DNA of 20,184 bases from Candidatus [Bacteroides] periocalifornicus (GTDB lineage Bacteria > Bacteroidota > Bacteroidia > Bacteroidales > CAJPTX01). The stretch's first letter is position 1. Each line of letters opens with the position of its first letter. The translations under genes and the position numbers were made by a program. Shown here piece after piece: positions 8,270 through 15,752 of the stretch. The notes below the pieces were generated by a model. The model saw nothing but the letters and a program-made list of their open reading frames with translations. It had not been told where the DNA came from and made no database searches. Location: contig LIIK01000046.1 in NCBI GenBank assembly GCA_001421095.1, positions 1 through 20,184 of the forward strand. Direction: 5' to 3'.

Positions 8270-10174
8270 ATGAGCGCAATGCGGAAATGGCAGGTAGAGG
8301 ACTCTGCCGAACTCTACAACATCCACGGTTGGGGTGTCGGGTTCTTCGACATCAATCCCCAGGGGCACGTGGAGGTTCGTCCTAGCCCTGGCGGGGCATC
8401 GGTAGATCTCAAGGAGGTGATAGATGAACTCACCCTGCGCGATGTGGGTTGCCCGGTGCTGTTGAGATTCCCCGACATCCTAGATACGCGTATAGAAACG
8501 CTCACCAGCTGCTTTGCCAAGGCTGCCCAGGAGTATGATTACAAGGGGAAGAATTTTGTAATCTACCCCATCAAGGTGAACCAGATGCGCCCGGTGGTAG
8601 AGGAGATTGTGGCGCACGGGCAGAAATTCCACATTGGGCTAGAGGCGGGTAGTAAGCCGGAGCTACATGCGGTTATCGCCCTCAATACCAATAGCGACTC
8701 CCTTATCATCTGCAATGGCTACAAGGACGAGGCCTACGTGGAGCTGGCATTGCTGGCGCAGAAAATGGGACGACGGCTCTACATAGTGGTGGAGAAACCC
8801 AACGAGCTACACCTAATAGCCAAGGTCGCCAAGCGCTTAGGCCTCGTGCCACAGCTAGGGTTTCGCATTAAGCTGGCAAGCTCAGGCAGCGGGAAATGGG
8901 AGGATTCGGGGGGCGACGTGAGCAAGTTCGGGCTGACATCGAGCGAGCTGCTGGAGGCTCTAGAGACGCTGCGCAATCTGGGGTGGATAGACGCCCTCAA
9001 GCTGCTGCATTTCCACATTGGCAGCCAGGTGACCAAGATCAGGCGTATCAAGCTTGCCATACAGGAGGCGGCGCAGTTCTACGCCCAACTCTACCAGCAG
9101 GGATGCCACGTGGAGTTTGTGGATATTGGCGGAGGGCTAGGGGTAGACTATGATGGTACCCGCTCGGCCAACAGCTCCAGCTCCATGAACTACAGCATCC
9201 AGGAGTATGTGAACGATGCGATCTGCGCCATGGTGGATGCCAGCGACAAACACGGCATACCGCACCCGAACGTGATAAGCGAGAGCGGGCGGGCTATAAC
9301 GGCGCACCATTCGGTACTGGTGTTCGAGGTGATGGAGCGTGCCACTCTTCCCGATTGGCCTGAGGATCTGGAACCTGCCGAGGATGCCCACGAGTTGGTG
9401 CGCGAGATGTACAGCCTCTACAGGGAAATCAACGTGCCGAACCTGCTGGAGACCTGGCACGATGCGCAGCAGAATCGCGAGGAGGTGTTGGATTCCTTCC
9501 CGCTGGGGCATATCGACCTGGTGACGCGCGCGCAGGTGGAACGGCTATTTTGGGCTATAGCGCGTAGGGCGTGCACCATTGCCAAGACGCTTAAGCATGT
9601 ACCCGACGAGCTGAGCGGATTGACTAAAATGCTGGCCGATAAGTATTTCTGCAATTTCTCGCTATTCCAGTCGCTCCCAGATAGCTGGGCTATAGATCAG
9701 ATATTCCCTATCATGCCGATTCACAGGCTGGAGGAGAAACCAGAACGGCAGGTGACATTGCAGGATATAACGTGTGACTCTGACGGGAAGATCGAGAATT
9801 TCATCTCTACCTCCAATAGGGCCTACTGCCTGCCACTACACGATCTTCGGCCTGGCGAACCCTACTACGTGGGGGTATTTTTAGTAGGTGCCTACCAAGA
9901 AATTCTGGGCGACCTCCACAATCTCTTCGGCGATACCAACGCTGTGCACATAACCGTGGGCGGTAAGGGTTACCATATAGACCAGGTGATAGACGGAGAG
10001 ACGGTGGCCGAGGTGCTCGACTACGTGCAATACAGCTCAAAGAGGTTGGTGCGGACGGTGGAGAGCTGGGTTACGCAGTCGGTAAAGCGGGGGTTGATTA
10101 CATTGCAGGAGGGAAAGGAGTTCCTGTCGAACTACCGGTCAGGGCTGTATGGATATACCTATCTTGAGCGTTGA
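8270..10174 (+). CDS. speA: Biosynthetic arginine decarboxylase SpeA
   Basis: SpeA decarboxylates arginine to agmatine with pyridoxal phosphate, the entry to polyamine synthesis through agmatine. The 634-residue length and sequence fit the large fold-III (alanine-racemase-like) arginine decarboxylases. The N-terminus reads MRKWQVEDSAELYNI..GWG, the usual opening of this family. The PLP lysine is K102 in YPIKVNQM; HFHIGSQ lies at 247-253, the glycine-rich GGGLGVDYDGT just before residue 300, and SESGRAITAHHS with the conserved histidines follows near 340. The start could be the ATG at 8270 or the one at 8282 (MRKWQVED), which matches the family start more closely. A promoter box lies upstream. 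The next gene begins 6 bases after the stop, so they are probably one transcript. No other polyamine gene is in the window. Confidence 0.97.
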   Translation: MSAMRKWQVEDSAELYNIHGWGVGFFDINPQGHVEVRPSPGGASVDLKEVIDELTLRDVGCPVLLRFPDILDTRIETLTSCFAKAAQEYDYKGKNFVIYPIKVNQMRPVVEEIVAHGQKFHIGLEAGSKPELHAVIALNTNSDSLIICNGYKDEAYVELALLAQKMGRRLYIVVEKPNELHLIAKVAKRLGLVPQLGFRIKLASSGSGKWEDSGGDVSKFGLTSSELLEALETLRNLGWIDALKLLHFHIGSQVTKIRRIKLAIQEAAQFYAQLYQQGCHVEFVDIGGGLGVDYDGTRSANSSSSMNYSIQEYVNDAICAMVDASDKHGIPHPNVISESGRAITAHHSVLVFEVMERATLPDWPEDLEPAEDAHELVREMYSLYREINVPNLLETWHDAQQNREEVLDSFPLGHIDLVTRAQVERLFWAIARRACTIAKTLKHVPDELSGLTKMLADKYFCNFSLFQSLPDSWAIDQIFPIMPIHRLEEKPERQVTLQDITCDSDGKIENFISTSNRAYCLPLHDLRPGEPYYVGVFLVGAYQEILGDLHNLFGDTNAVHITVGGKGYHIDQVIDGETVAEVLDYVQYSSKRLVRTVESWVTQSVKRGLITLQEGKEFLSNYRSGLYGYTYLER

Positions 10175-10180
10175 TGCAAA

Positions 10181-10876
10181 ATGACCGCAAAGTCTAAGTG
10201 GCTCGATTTCCACACGCATTTCGGAGAGGACGGGAGTGTGAACTCCCCCTTTGCCGTAGTGAGCATCTCGGTGGAAGATGTAGATAAAGCGCGAATGCCC
10301 AACCTTTTCACCATCGGTCTTCACCCTTGGCAGACCGATCGGCTAGATTCCTATCGTATGGTGGTGAATCGGCTGCCAGGCTTGCTAGCCCAACGGAGGT
10401 GTTTGGCTTTGGGAGAAGTGGGGGTAGATCGTTTACGGGGAGCTCCACTGCCCGCACAGCAGGAGCTGCTAGCACTCCAGTTGCGCACAGCCGAGACGCA
10501 GCATAAGCCTGTGGTTTTCCACTGTGTACGTGCTTGGAGCGAGATGCTCTCTACGTTAAGGGCCGCCCGCTTCACGCAGAACTGCGCATTGCACGGTTTC
10601 CAGGGAAGTTGCCCAGTGCTGCCAGGCTTGCTAGATGAAGGGTGGTTCATCTCCGTGAAACCCCGTAACAACGGCACTATAGCACCTGAAGTTGCCGAGA
10701 TCCCCCTGCAGCAGATTCTTATAGAAACCGACGCAAAACCAGTGCTGATAGCCGACGTTTATCGGGCTGTAGCCCAGGTAAAGCAGATACCCGTAGCCGA
10801 TTTGCTAAGCACAGTGACTGAGAATGCCCAACGGTTTTTCGGCATAAATCCAGCCGCAGTGGGTAAGCACGCATAG
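10181..10876 (+). CDS. Short, divergent TatD-family metal-dependent hydrolase
   Basis: The 231-residue protein is a shortened TatD-like TIM-barrel hydrolase. Metal-ligand positions of the family are visible: HxH at H11/H13 (LDFHTH), E79 in GEVGVD, H114 in FHCVRAW, H138 in LHGFQG and D184 in IETDA; IGLHPW (45-50) is another hallmark. TatD proteins are Mg2+-dependent DNases or proofreading D-aminoacyl-type hydrolases in characterised cases; which substrate this one uses is unknown. It is about 25 residues shorter than usual and lacks the common DSPYLTP motif after the final aspartate, which here reads ETDAKPVL. It follows speA by 6 bases and precedes tcdA by 52. A second, canonical TatD lies after tcdA. 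It is probably a Bacteroidetes subfamily distinct from true TatD. Confidence 0.87.
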   Translation: MTAKSKWLDFHTHFGEDGSVNSPFAVVSISVEDVDKARMPNLFTIGLHPWQTDRLDSYRMVVNRLPGLLAQRRCLALGEVGVDRLRGAPLPAQQELLALQLRTAETQHKPVVFHCVRAWSEMLSTLRAARFTQNCALHGFQGSCPVLPGLLDEGWFISVKPRNNGTIAPEVAEIPLQQILIETDAKPVLIADVYRAVAQVKQIPVADLLSTVTENAQRFFGINPAAVGKHA

Positions 10877-10928
10877 CGTTTTTGCCTATTATCAGCATAT
10901 TACACCACCATAATGGCGACATTGAGCA

Positions 10929-11693
10929 ATGGAGGCTGAGTGGCAGGCAAGAACCGAGCTGCTCGTGGGGGCAGAGGGGGTAGCCCTATTGCGCGAGGCG
11001 CACGTGCTGGTGGTTGGGCTTGGGGGAGTGGGGGCTATGGCAGCGGAAGTTCTCGCCCGGGCTGGTGTTGGGAGCATGACCATAGCCGATGGTGATAGGG
11101 TGCAGCCGACCAACTTGAATCGGCAGCTAGTGGCGCTGCATAGCACGCTCGGGCACAGTAAGGCTGAGGCTACAGCCCAACGATTGCTCGATATCAATCC
11201 TGAGCTTAAGGTCAGGGTTGTGGGCGAATTCCTGAAAGGGCAACCGTTGGTAGATTTGGCACGGGAGCCCTATTCCGTGGTTGTGGATGCCATTGATACG
11301 CTTAGCCCCAAGGTATTTCTTATCGTGGAGGCTGTGGGGGCTGGTAATCGGGTGGTGAGCGCTATGGGGTGCGGGGGCAAGCTCGATGTATCTCAGGTGC
11401 AAACGGGTAGCTTCTGGAGTGTGCGAAATTGCCGGCTGGCAAGCACCATGCGAAAGCGAATGCGGCATCTGGGGTTCGGGGCTGATTTTCGTGCGGTCTA
11501 CTCTACCGAACTTTCCAGGGCCGAAAGCGTGGTGCATTGCGAGGAAGAGCAGAATAGGAAGAGTAGGGTGGGAGTGATAGCCTACATGCCATTGCTATTC
11601 GGCACCCTGCTTGCCGCCGAGGCCATAAGGATAGTGCTGGGTGACGTGGCAGAAAAGGGAGGTTGCCACAAGCCGTTGGTCGGCATTATGTAG
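10929..11693 (+). CDS. tcdA: tRNA threonylcarbamoyladenosine dehydratase TcdA (ThiF/E1-like)
   Basis: TcdA (CsdL) is an ATP-dependent E1-like enzyme that cyclises t6A at tRNA position 37 to ct6A. The 254-residue protein has the nucleotide-binding GLGGVG loop (30-35), the DGDRVQPTNLNRQ motif (54-66) that contacts ATP and Mg, DAIDTLSPK (120-128), MGCGGKLD with the downstream RNCRLASTMRKRMR region, and VYSTE, all in the family order. The ATG at 10929 gives the expected N-terminus, although helical residues before RTELLVG are often longer. The neighbours are two TatD-family genes, an arrangement I recall as common in Bacteroidetes. The call could in principle be a MoeB/ThiF relative, but the conserved C-terminal motifs favour TcdA. 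Confidence 0.93.
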   Translation: MEAEWQARTELLVGAEGVALLREAHVLVVGLGGVGAMAAEVLARAGVGSMTIADGDRVQPTNLNRQLVALHSTLGHSKAEATAQRLLDINPELKVRVVGEFLKGQPLVDLAREPYSVVVDAIDTLSPKVFLIVEAVGAGNRVVSAMGCGGKLDVSQVQTGSFWSVRNCRLASTMRKRMRHLGFGADFRAVYSTELSRAESVVHCEEEQNRKSRVGVIAYMPLLFGTLLAAEAIRIVLGDVAEKGGCHKPLVGIM

Positions 11694-11714
11694 GATTTTC
11701 AATTGTGGCAAAAG

Positions 11715-12488
11715 ATGTGGATAGATACGCACACCCATCTCTTCTCAGAGGAATTCGATGCCGATCGTAAAGATGTGGTGGCTAGAGCCCTATCGGCAGG
11801 TGTGCAGCATTTGGTGTTGCCCAATATCGATGTGGATAGTGTGCCTCGGCTACGCCAGATGCTGGCCGATTTTCCAGGAGTGTGCCTAGGCGCAATGGGG
11901 TTGCACCCTTGTTCTGTGGATGGCGAGTGGCGAGTGAATTTGGGAAAGATAGAGCAAGAGTTGCGAGCTGGTAGCTACGTGGCAGTGGGTGAGATAGGGC
12001 TGGATTTCTACTGGGATACCACATGGCGCAACGAGCAAATAGAGGCCTTTTGTTACCAACTCCGGCTGTGTAGCTCACTCGGGTTGCCGGCGCTTATCCA
12101 TGCGCGCAATGCCACCGATGAGGCGCTAGAAATACTGGAGAGTCTGGAATTTCGGCATGTTCGGAGTGTGCTTCACGCATTTAGTGGCACCCTGGAGCAG
12201 TTAGCGCGAGCAATGGCCTTGCCAGAGGTCTATATAGGTATAGGAGGGGTGTGTACATTCAAGAATGGGCTTGCGCCAGAGATTCTACGGCAGTTGGAAC
12301 TCTCCCGCACAGTGCTGGAGACCGATTCTCCCTACCTAACTCCAGTTCCACACCGAGGCAAACGTAATGAGAGTGCTTACATTCCCATTATAGCCCGACG
12401 GCTTGCAGAGGTAAGAGCAGAACCGTTAGAGTTTGTGGAAACTATGACCACGCAGGCTGCCGGACGGCTCTTCGGGCAGTCGTGGTAG
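11715..12488 (+). CDS. TatD family hydrolase (canonical)
   Basis: A 257-residue TatD-type TIM-barrel hydrolase that probably works with Mg2+ in the cytosol as a DNase or RNase/quality-control hydrolase. Counting from the ATG at 11715, ligands are H6 and H8 (DTHTH), E93 (GEIGLD), H129 (LIHAR), H154 (LHAFSG) and D204 (ETDSPYLTP); GLHPC lies at 62-66. A longer reading from the TTG at 11703 adds only four residues, so the ATG is preferred because it places the DTHTH motif at the usual position. The gene follows tcdA by 21 bases and is followed by a strong terminator, so it probably ends the speA transcript or one beginning inside it. It is a paralog of the shorter TatD-like protein two genes upstream. 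Confidence 0.95.
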   Translation: MWIDTHTHLFSEEFDADRKDVVARALSAGVQHLVLPNIDVDSVPRLRQMLADFPGVCLGAMGLHPCSVDGEWRVNLGKIEQELRAGSYVAVGEIGLDFYWDTTWRNEQIEAFCYQLRLCSSLGLPALIHARNATDEALEILESLEFRHVRSVLHAFSGTLEQLARAMALPEVYIGIGGVCTFKNGLAPEILRQLELSRTVLETDSPYLTPVPHRGKRNESAYIPIIARRLAEVRAEPLEFVETMTTQAAGRLFGQSW

Positions 12489-12508
12489 CTATTAGCGCGG
12501 TGATCCTG

Positions 12509-12537
12509 AAAGCGTTGGTTACGGCCAGCGCTTTTTT
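12509..12537 (+). terminator. Rho-independent terminator after tatD
   Basis: A 10-bp stem, AAAGCGTTGG paired with CCAGCGCTTT (one G-T wobble), closes a 6-base TTACGG loop and runs into six Ts. It lies 20 bases after the tatD stop. The convergent cdd gene ends at 12589, so read-through between the two transcripts is limited. The reverse strand has only a short T-run, so its terminating strength for cdd is unclear. Confidence 0.88.
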
Positions 12538-12588
12538 GTTTGTATGGAGCTGTGGTGAAATCTCGGGTAAAGGGCCTTTTGCAGGGGT

Positions 12589-13056
12589 CTATAGCCTGAA
12601 TGCGAAGGGTAGCAGGTTGCGGGCATCGTGTACCCATACCGTGCGGGATTGGCCTACCATCACCACGCCGATGGGGGACTCTTGGCGGGCAGCGTATTCC
12701 GCCAGAACCTGACGGCATGCCCCACAGGGGGATACAGGGGCTTCGGTTGGAGAATCTCCATTTCTTGCCGCAATGGCCAGTGCTACTATTTGAGCCTTAG
12801 GGTGAAGGGTCGAGGCGTTGTACAGCGCTACCCGTTCTGCGCAGAGGCCACAGGGGTATGAGGCGTTCTCTTGGTTTGCACCTACCACCACTTCGCCATT
12901 GTCCAGCAGCACGGCGCACCCCACGTGGAATCCCGAGAAGGGGGCGTAGGAAAGCGTTGTGGATTTCAAGGCTTCCTCCGCCAGCGTCTGGATTGACGTA
13001 GGGAGTTCTACGAGAGGGGTTTCCGTATAGGCGAAGTCAAACCGTTTTGTGGGCAT
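12589..13056 (-). CDS. cdd: Cytidine deaminase Cdd
   Basis: Cdd hydrolyses cytidine and deoxycytidine to the uridine forms in pyrimidine salvage. The 155-residue length and motifs fit the small tetrameric, zinc-dependent type. The catalytic CAE motif is C72-A73-E74 and the PCGACRQV motif gives the two other zinc cysteines, C111 and C114. The substrate-recognition segment GANQENASYPCGLCAE lies just before the first zinc ligand. It sits 17 bases downstream of the coiled-coil gene on the same strand, so it is probably the second gene of a two-gene transcript, and runs convergent with tatD. Confidence 0.96.
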   Translation of the reverse strand: MPTKRFDFAYTETPLVELPTSIQTLAEEALKSTTLSYAPFSGFHVGCAVLLDNGEVVVGANQENASYPCGLCAERVALYNASTLHPKAQIVALAIAARNGDSPTEAPVSPCGACRQVLAEYAARQESPIGVVMVGQSRTVWVHDARNLLPFAFRL

Positions 13057-13073
13057 AGGAGTGATAGCGAGGC

Positions 13074-13817
13074 TTATTGTTCTTTGCCAAGTTCCTTCCT
13101 GGCCTGCTGGATTCTGGCTCTGGCACGTGCAATTTCCTTCCGGCTTTGCGCGATTTCTGCCCGGGCCTTTTTTATATCTTTTTGGGCTTGGCCTATTTCG
13201 TCCTGCGAGCGTCGTTGTTCAGTTTTGAGGACCTTTTTCTCCTGCACCAGCGCCTGCATGTCCTTAGAGAATTCCTGCATATCATGCTCAAAGGCCCTCA
13301 GCTCATCGGCCAGGGCATTCTGGTCTTTCTCTTGTCCCTGCTGGTTAAGCTCGGCTACCTCCCTGGAGAAGCGCGTAAGGGTTTCGCCCAGCTGCTTGAT
13401 GCTCTGTTCTAGCTCGTCCATGCTAGGTTCAAGTTGCGCTAGCCCCTTTTGCAGCGTTCCCATCCCTTGGGTCAGGAGCTTTTCACCTTTGCGTAGGGCG
13501 CCGCTGCACTCCTCCATGAGCGAGTTGAATTCGTTATTCATCAGGCGAATGGCCGCTGCAGTATCGCCATTTGTCCGCTTGGTGTAGCTGGAGAATTCAC
13601 TCTGGCTTAATTCAAAGGTTTTGTACCCGCTGGCACCACCGTTGCCAATCTGGATCATGAGCCCATTGCTTCTGGTGCTGAGCGTGGTGTCGCCATGCCG
13701 CCATAGCTGCGTGGAATCGTTGAGCATGCCCAGGCGCTGGATTCTAGGCATAGCGTAGAGCCAAGAAGTAGAGCATAAAGTGATGATGCACAGTGTATTT
13801 ACCACGAATCGTTTCAT
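13074..13817 (-). CDS. Predicted exported coiled-coil protein of unknown function
   Basis: I do not recognise a named family. From the ATG at 13817 the 247-residue protein opens with a signal peptide: a short basic start (MKR), a hydrophobic core and a probable cleavage after SWLYA near residue 22. A mixed region of about 80 residues follows. The rest is low-complexity helix, strongly predicted to be coiled coil by eye. Its last part repeats a seven-residue unit of the type xARxEIx several times between IGQAQKD and ARKELG. No enzyme motif, membrane anchor or lipobox is visible. The open frame extends 20 codons upstream of the chosen ATG, but that part overlaps the promoter, so the ATG at 13817 is preferred. 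It is the first gene of the transcript that contains cdd. It is likely periplasmic or surface-associated and structural. Confidence 0.82.
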   Translation of the reverse strand: MKRFVVNTLCIITLCSTSWLYAMPRIQRLGMLNDSTQLWRHGDTTLSTRSNGLMIQIGNGGASGYKTFELSQSEFSSYTKRTNGDTAAAIRLMNNEFNSLMEECSGALRKGEKLLTQGMGTLQKGLAQLEPSMDELEQSIKQLGETLTRFSREVAELNQQGQEKDQNALADELRAFEHDMQEFSKDMQALVQEKKVLKTEQRRSQDEIGQAQKDIKKARAEIAQSRKEIARARARIQQARKELGKEQ

Positions 13818-13863
13818 AGCTTCCCGCAGATTGCAATTTTTAGTAGGCCAATCATCCCTCCTG

Positions 13864-13871
13864 CAAAGGTA
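13864..13871 (-). promoter_or_regulatory. Bacteroidetes -7 promoter element for the coiled-coil gene and cdd
   Basis: On the - strand the sequence reads TACCTTTG, an exact match to TAnnTTTG, with a T-rich TTTTCGC about 20 bases further upstream that could serve as the -33 part. The predicted start of transcription lies roughly 40 bases before the ATG at 13817. Confidence 0.7.
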
Positions 13872-13945
13872 ATACACCTGGTGGAATTGCGAAAATCTCC
13901 TGCCAGATTGCCCACCGCATTTAGGGCTTTCTGGAGGTTTTATGC

Positions 13946-13967
13946 AACCCTATTGGGTTAAAAACCC
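13946..13967. repeat. Alternating AACCC-GGGTT-AACCC inverted repeats
   Basis: Three arms lie in a row: AACCC (13946-13950), GGGTT (13955-13959) and AACCC (13963-13967). The middle arm can pair with either neighbour, giving two mutually exclusive short hairpins. More ACCC-containing units follow (about 13978, 14000 and 14014). The arrangement could be a binding site or an RNA switch in the leader; no known motif is assigned. Confidence 0.5.
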
Positions 13968-14186
13968 GCCGATTATACCCGGAGGTGTAAGCGTTGCATT
14001 ACCCCCGAGCCTACAACCCCCGAAACTGTAACGAGATAGGTCGTGAAAATAGATGTAAAATATTGATTATCAGTATTGTATTATTTATTGCTATTTTTTA
14101 ATTGGAGAGGGCTTTGAGAATGAAAACGTTAGAGAAAAAGCGAAAAATGCAAGCATCGGAACGTTTTTTTTTCCCGGTAAATCTCC

Positions 14187-14210
14187 CCAACTTCGCAGTG
14201 TTAAAGTTGG
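14187..14210 (+). repeat. Perfect 7-bp hairpin in the dnaA leader
   Basis: CCAACTT (14187-14193) and AAGTTGG (14204-14210) are perfect inverted copies around a 10-base loop. The hairpin lies 32 bases before the preferred dnaA ATG and is not followed by a T-tract, so it is not a terminator. It could shape translation or mRNA stability. Confidence 0.5.
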
Positions 14211-14242
14211 AGGGCAGGAGAGTCGTGAAGACCGTGTTGGAA

Positions 14243-15697
14243 ATGGGCGGCAAGGCGCAAGAAACCTGGGCAAAATGCTTGGCGGATATCCGAGGCAAGA
14301 TACATCCGGCCGAGTATGAGGCTTGGTTTGCCCCGATACAGGCCGTAAGCCTTGTAGGAGAGACCCTTACCATACGGTTGCCTAGCCACTTTTTCTATGA
14401 GCAGCTGGAGGGGAACTACATCCGAGAGCTCACGCAGGCTATTGCCCAGCATATAGGCCAGAACGCCCGGCTGAACTACGACGTGGTGATGGATCGGCGC
14501 CTAGTACCCACAGGCGGCTACAGCACTACCTACCCTAAAGGGCCTGATTACAACCAATCGCCCCAACTTGTGAACTTGAAGGCTGAGGTTCAGGGGGCAC
14601 AGGTTATCAACCCCTTCGTTATTCCAGGCGTACAGCAGATAAAGATCGACCCGCAGCTACGCCCAGAGTATAGCTTTGAGAATTTTGTAGTCGGCTCCTG
14701 CAACGAGGTCGCCTACAAGATCGGCCAGTCACTCTGCACCAAATGGGGGAGTAGCACGGCTTTCAACCCATTTTTCATCCACGGGGGTTCGGGGCTCGGC
14801 AAGACCCACTTGGCGCAGGCCATCGGGCTGGGTATCCGTAAGCGATTCCCGAACAGCGTGGTGCTTTACGTTCGCGCAGCGCAGTTCATCGCCCAGTTTG
14901 CCATGGCCTGCCAGACCAAGAAAACCAACGAATTTGTCAATTTCTACCAGAATATCGGCGTGCTGATATTTGACGATGTTCACGAGCTAGCCCCCGCCAC
15001 CAGCACCCAGCAGGCTCTTTTCGGCATCTTCAACCATCTTCACCAGCACGGCAACCAGCTCATATTTACCAGTATTCAGAATCCGGCCAATCTACAGGGG
15101 CTGCGGCAGGAGCTAGTATCACGGCTCAAGTGGGGGGCAAACGCCGAGCTTACCGCGCCCGATTATGAAACCCGCCTGGCCATTCTCCGCCACAAGCGCC
15201 TTGCCGACGGCATGGAGTGCATTCCCGACGACGTGCTCGAGTGCATTGCCCGAAAGGTGGATACGAATATACGGGAGATGGAGGGCGTGATGATTTCGCT
15301 CATTCCCTACTCATCCCTGAGCAAGCAGCGGATAACCGTGGCGCTAGCAGAGGAGAAGATCGCGAGCATTGTACGCGCCCCACATCATCGTAGCCTAGCC
15401 GTAGAGGAAATCCAGAGTCTGGTGGCCAATCACTACCATCTTGCCGTGGAGGAGATGCAGAGCAATAAGCGCAACCGCGACCTCGTGCTTGCGCGGCAAG
15501 TGGCCATGTACCTGGCGCGTAGGCATACCGACAAGAACCTTGAGAGTATAGGGCGTATTATTGGTAATAAGAGCCACGCCACAGTGCTTCATAGCTGCCG
15601 GACGGTAGAGCAGCTGCTCGCCACCGATAAGCATCTCGCCAATGATGTCAAAGATCTCGAGAGCCAGCTGGTAAGCCTGAGCGCAGAGGCTCGCTGA
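14243..15697 (+). CDS. dnaA: Chromosomal replication initiator DnaA
   Basis: DnaA binds DnaA boxes and opens the replication origin as an ATP-bound filament. Counting from the ATG at 14243 (484 residues), domain I (WAKCLADIRGKI..WFAPI) covers about 1-80, then a linker. The AAA+ domain has Walker A GGSGLGKT (181-188), Walker B IFDD (242-245) and the arginine-finger segment VSRLKWG (R294). Domain IV ends with RDLVLARQVAMYLARR and GNKSHATVLHSC, the DNA-binding signature. The frame is open upstream to a TTG at 14102 and an ATG at 14120, but those 41-47 residues are basic, contain a homopolymer-coded Phe run and do not match DnaA, while the ATG at 14243 places domain I exactly as in relatives. recQ follows after 55 bases with no terminator. 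Confidence 0.96.
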   Translation: MGGKAQETWAKCLADIRGKIHPAEYEAWFAPIQAVSLVGETLTIRLPSHFFYEQLEGNYIRELTQAIAQHIGQNARLNYDVVMDRRLVPTGGYSTTYPKGPDYNQSPQLVNLKAEVQGAQVINPFVIPGVQQIKIDPQLRPEYSFENFVVGSCNEVAYKIGQSLCTKWGSSTAFNPFFIHGGSGLGKTHLAQAIGLGIRKRFPNSVVLYVRAAQFIAQFAMACQTKKTNEFVNFYQNIGVLIFDDVHELAPATSTQQALFGIFNHLHQHGNQLIFTSIQNPANLQGLRQELVSRLKWGANAELTAPDYETRLAILRHKRLADGMECIPDDVLECIARKVDTNIREMEGVMISLIPYSSLSKQRITVALAEEKIASIVRAPHHRSLAVEEIQSLVANHYHLAVEEMQSNKRNRDLVLARQVAMYLARRHTDKNLESIGRIIGNKSHATVLHSCRTVEQLLATDKHLANDVKDLESQLVSLSAEAR

Positions 15698-15752
15698 GCT
15701 GGCAGCGCCCATTGTGTCGCCCACTAGCGCTTACCTCTAGCATTCCCCAGGT

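Larger units (their letters stand above)
13818..14242. other. Intergenic region between the exported coiled-coil gene and dnaA
   Basis: This 425-base divergent region holds the promoter of the - strand gene at 13864-13871, a cluster of AACCC/GGGTT repeats at 13946-13967 with further ACCC runs to about 14025, and an AT-rich stretch at about 14045-14100. A nine-T run at 14164-14172 and a hairpin at 14187-14210 lie in the probable dnaA leader. I see no DnaA boxes clustered here, so origin function is not supported. An upstream TTG/ATG extension of dnaA is open (14102 or 14120) but its residues do not resemble DnaA. Confidence 0.6.

Noticed and set aside
13084..13587. Long + strand open frame opposite the coiled-coil gene
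   Set aside because: It is antisense to a gene with signal peptide, promoter and repeated heptads; its Ser/Cys-rich residues are the mirror of a Lys/Gln/Glu/Ala-rich helix and match nothing.
13878..14242. Possible replication origin next to dnaA
   Set aside because: An AT-rich stretch is present but I found no cluster of TTATCCACA-like boxes; single near-matches lie inside tatD and recQ. Bacteroidetes origins are often not beside dnaA.
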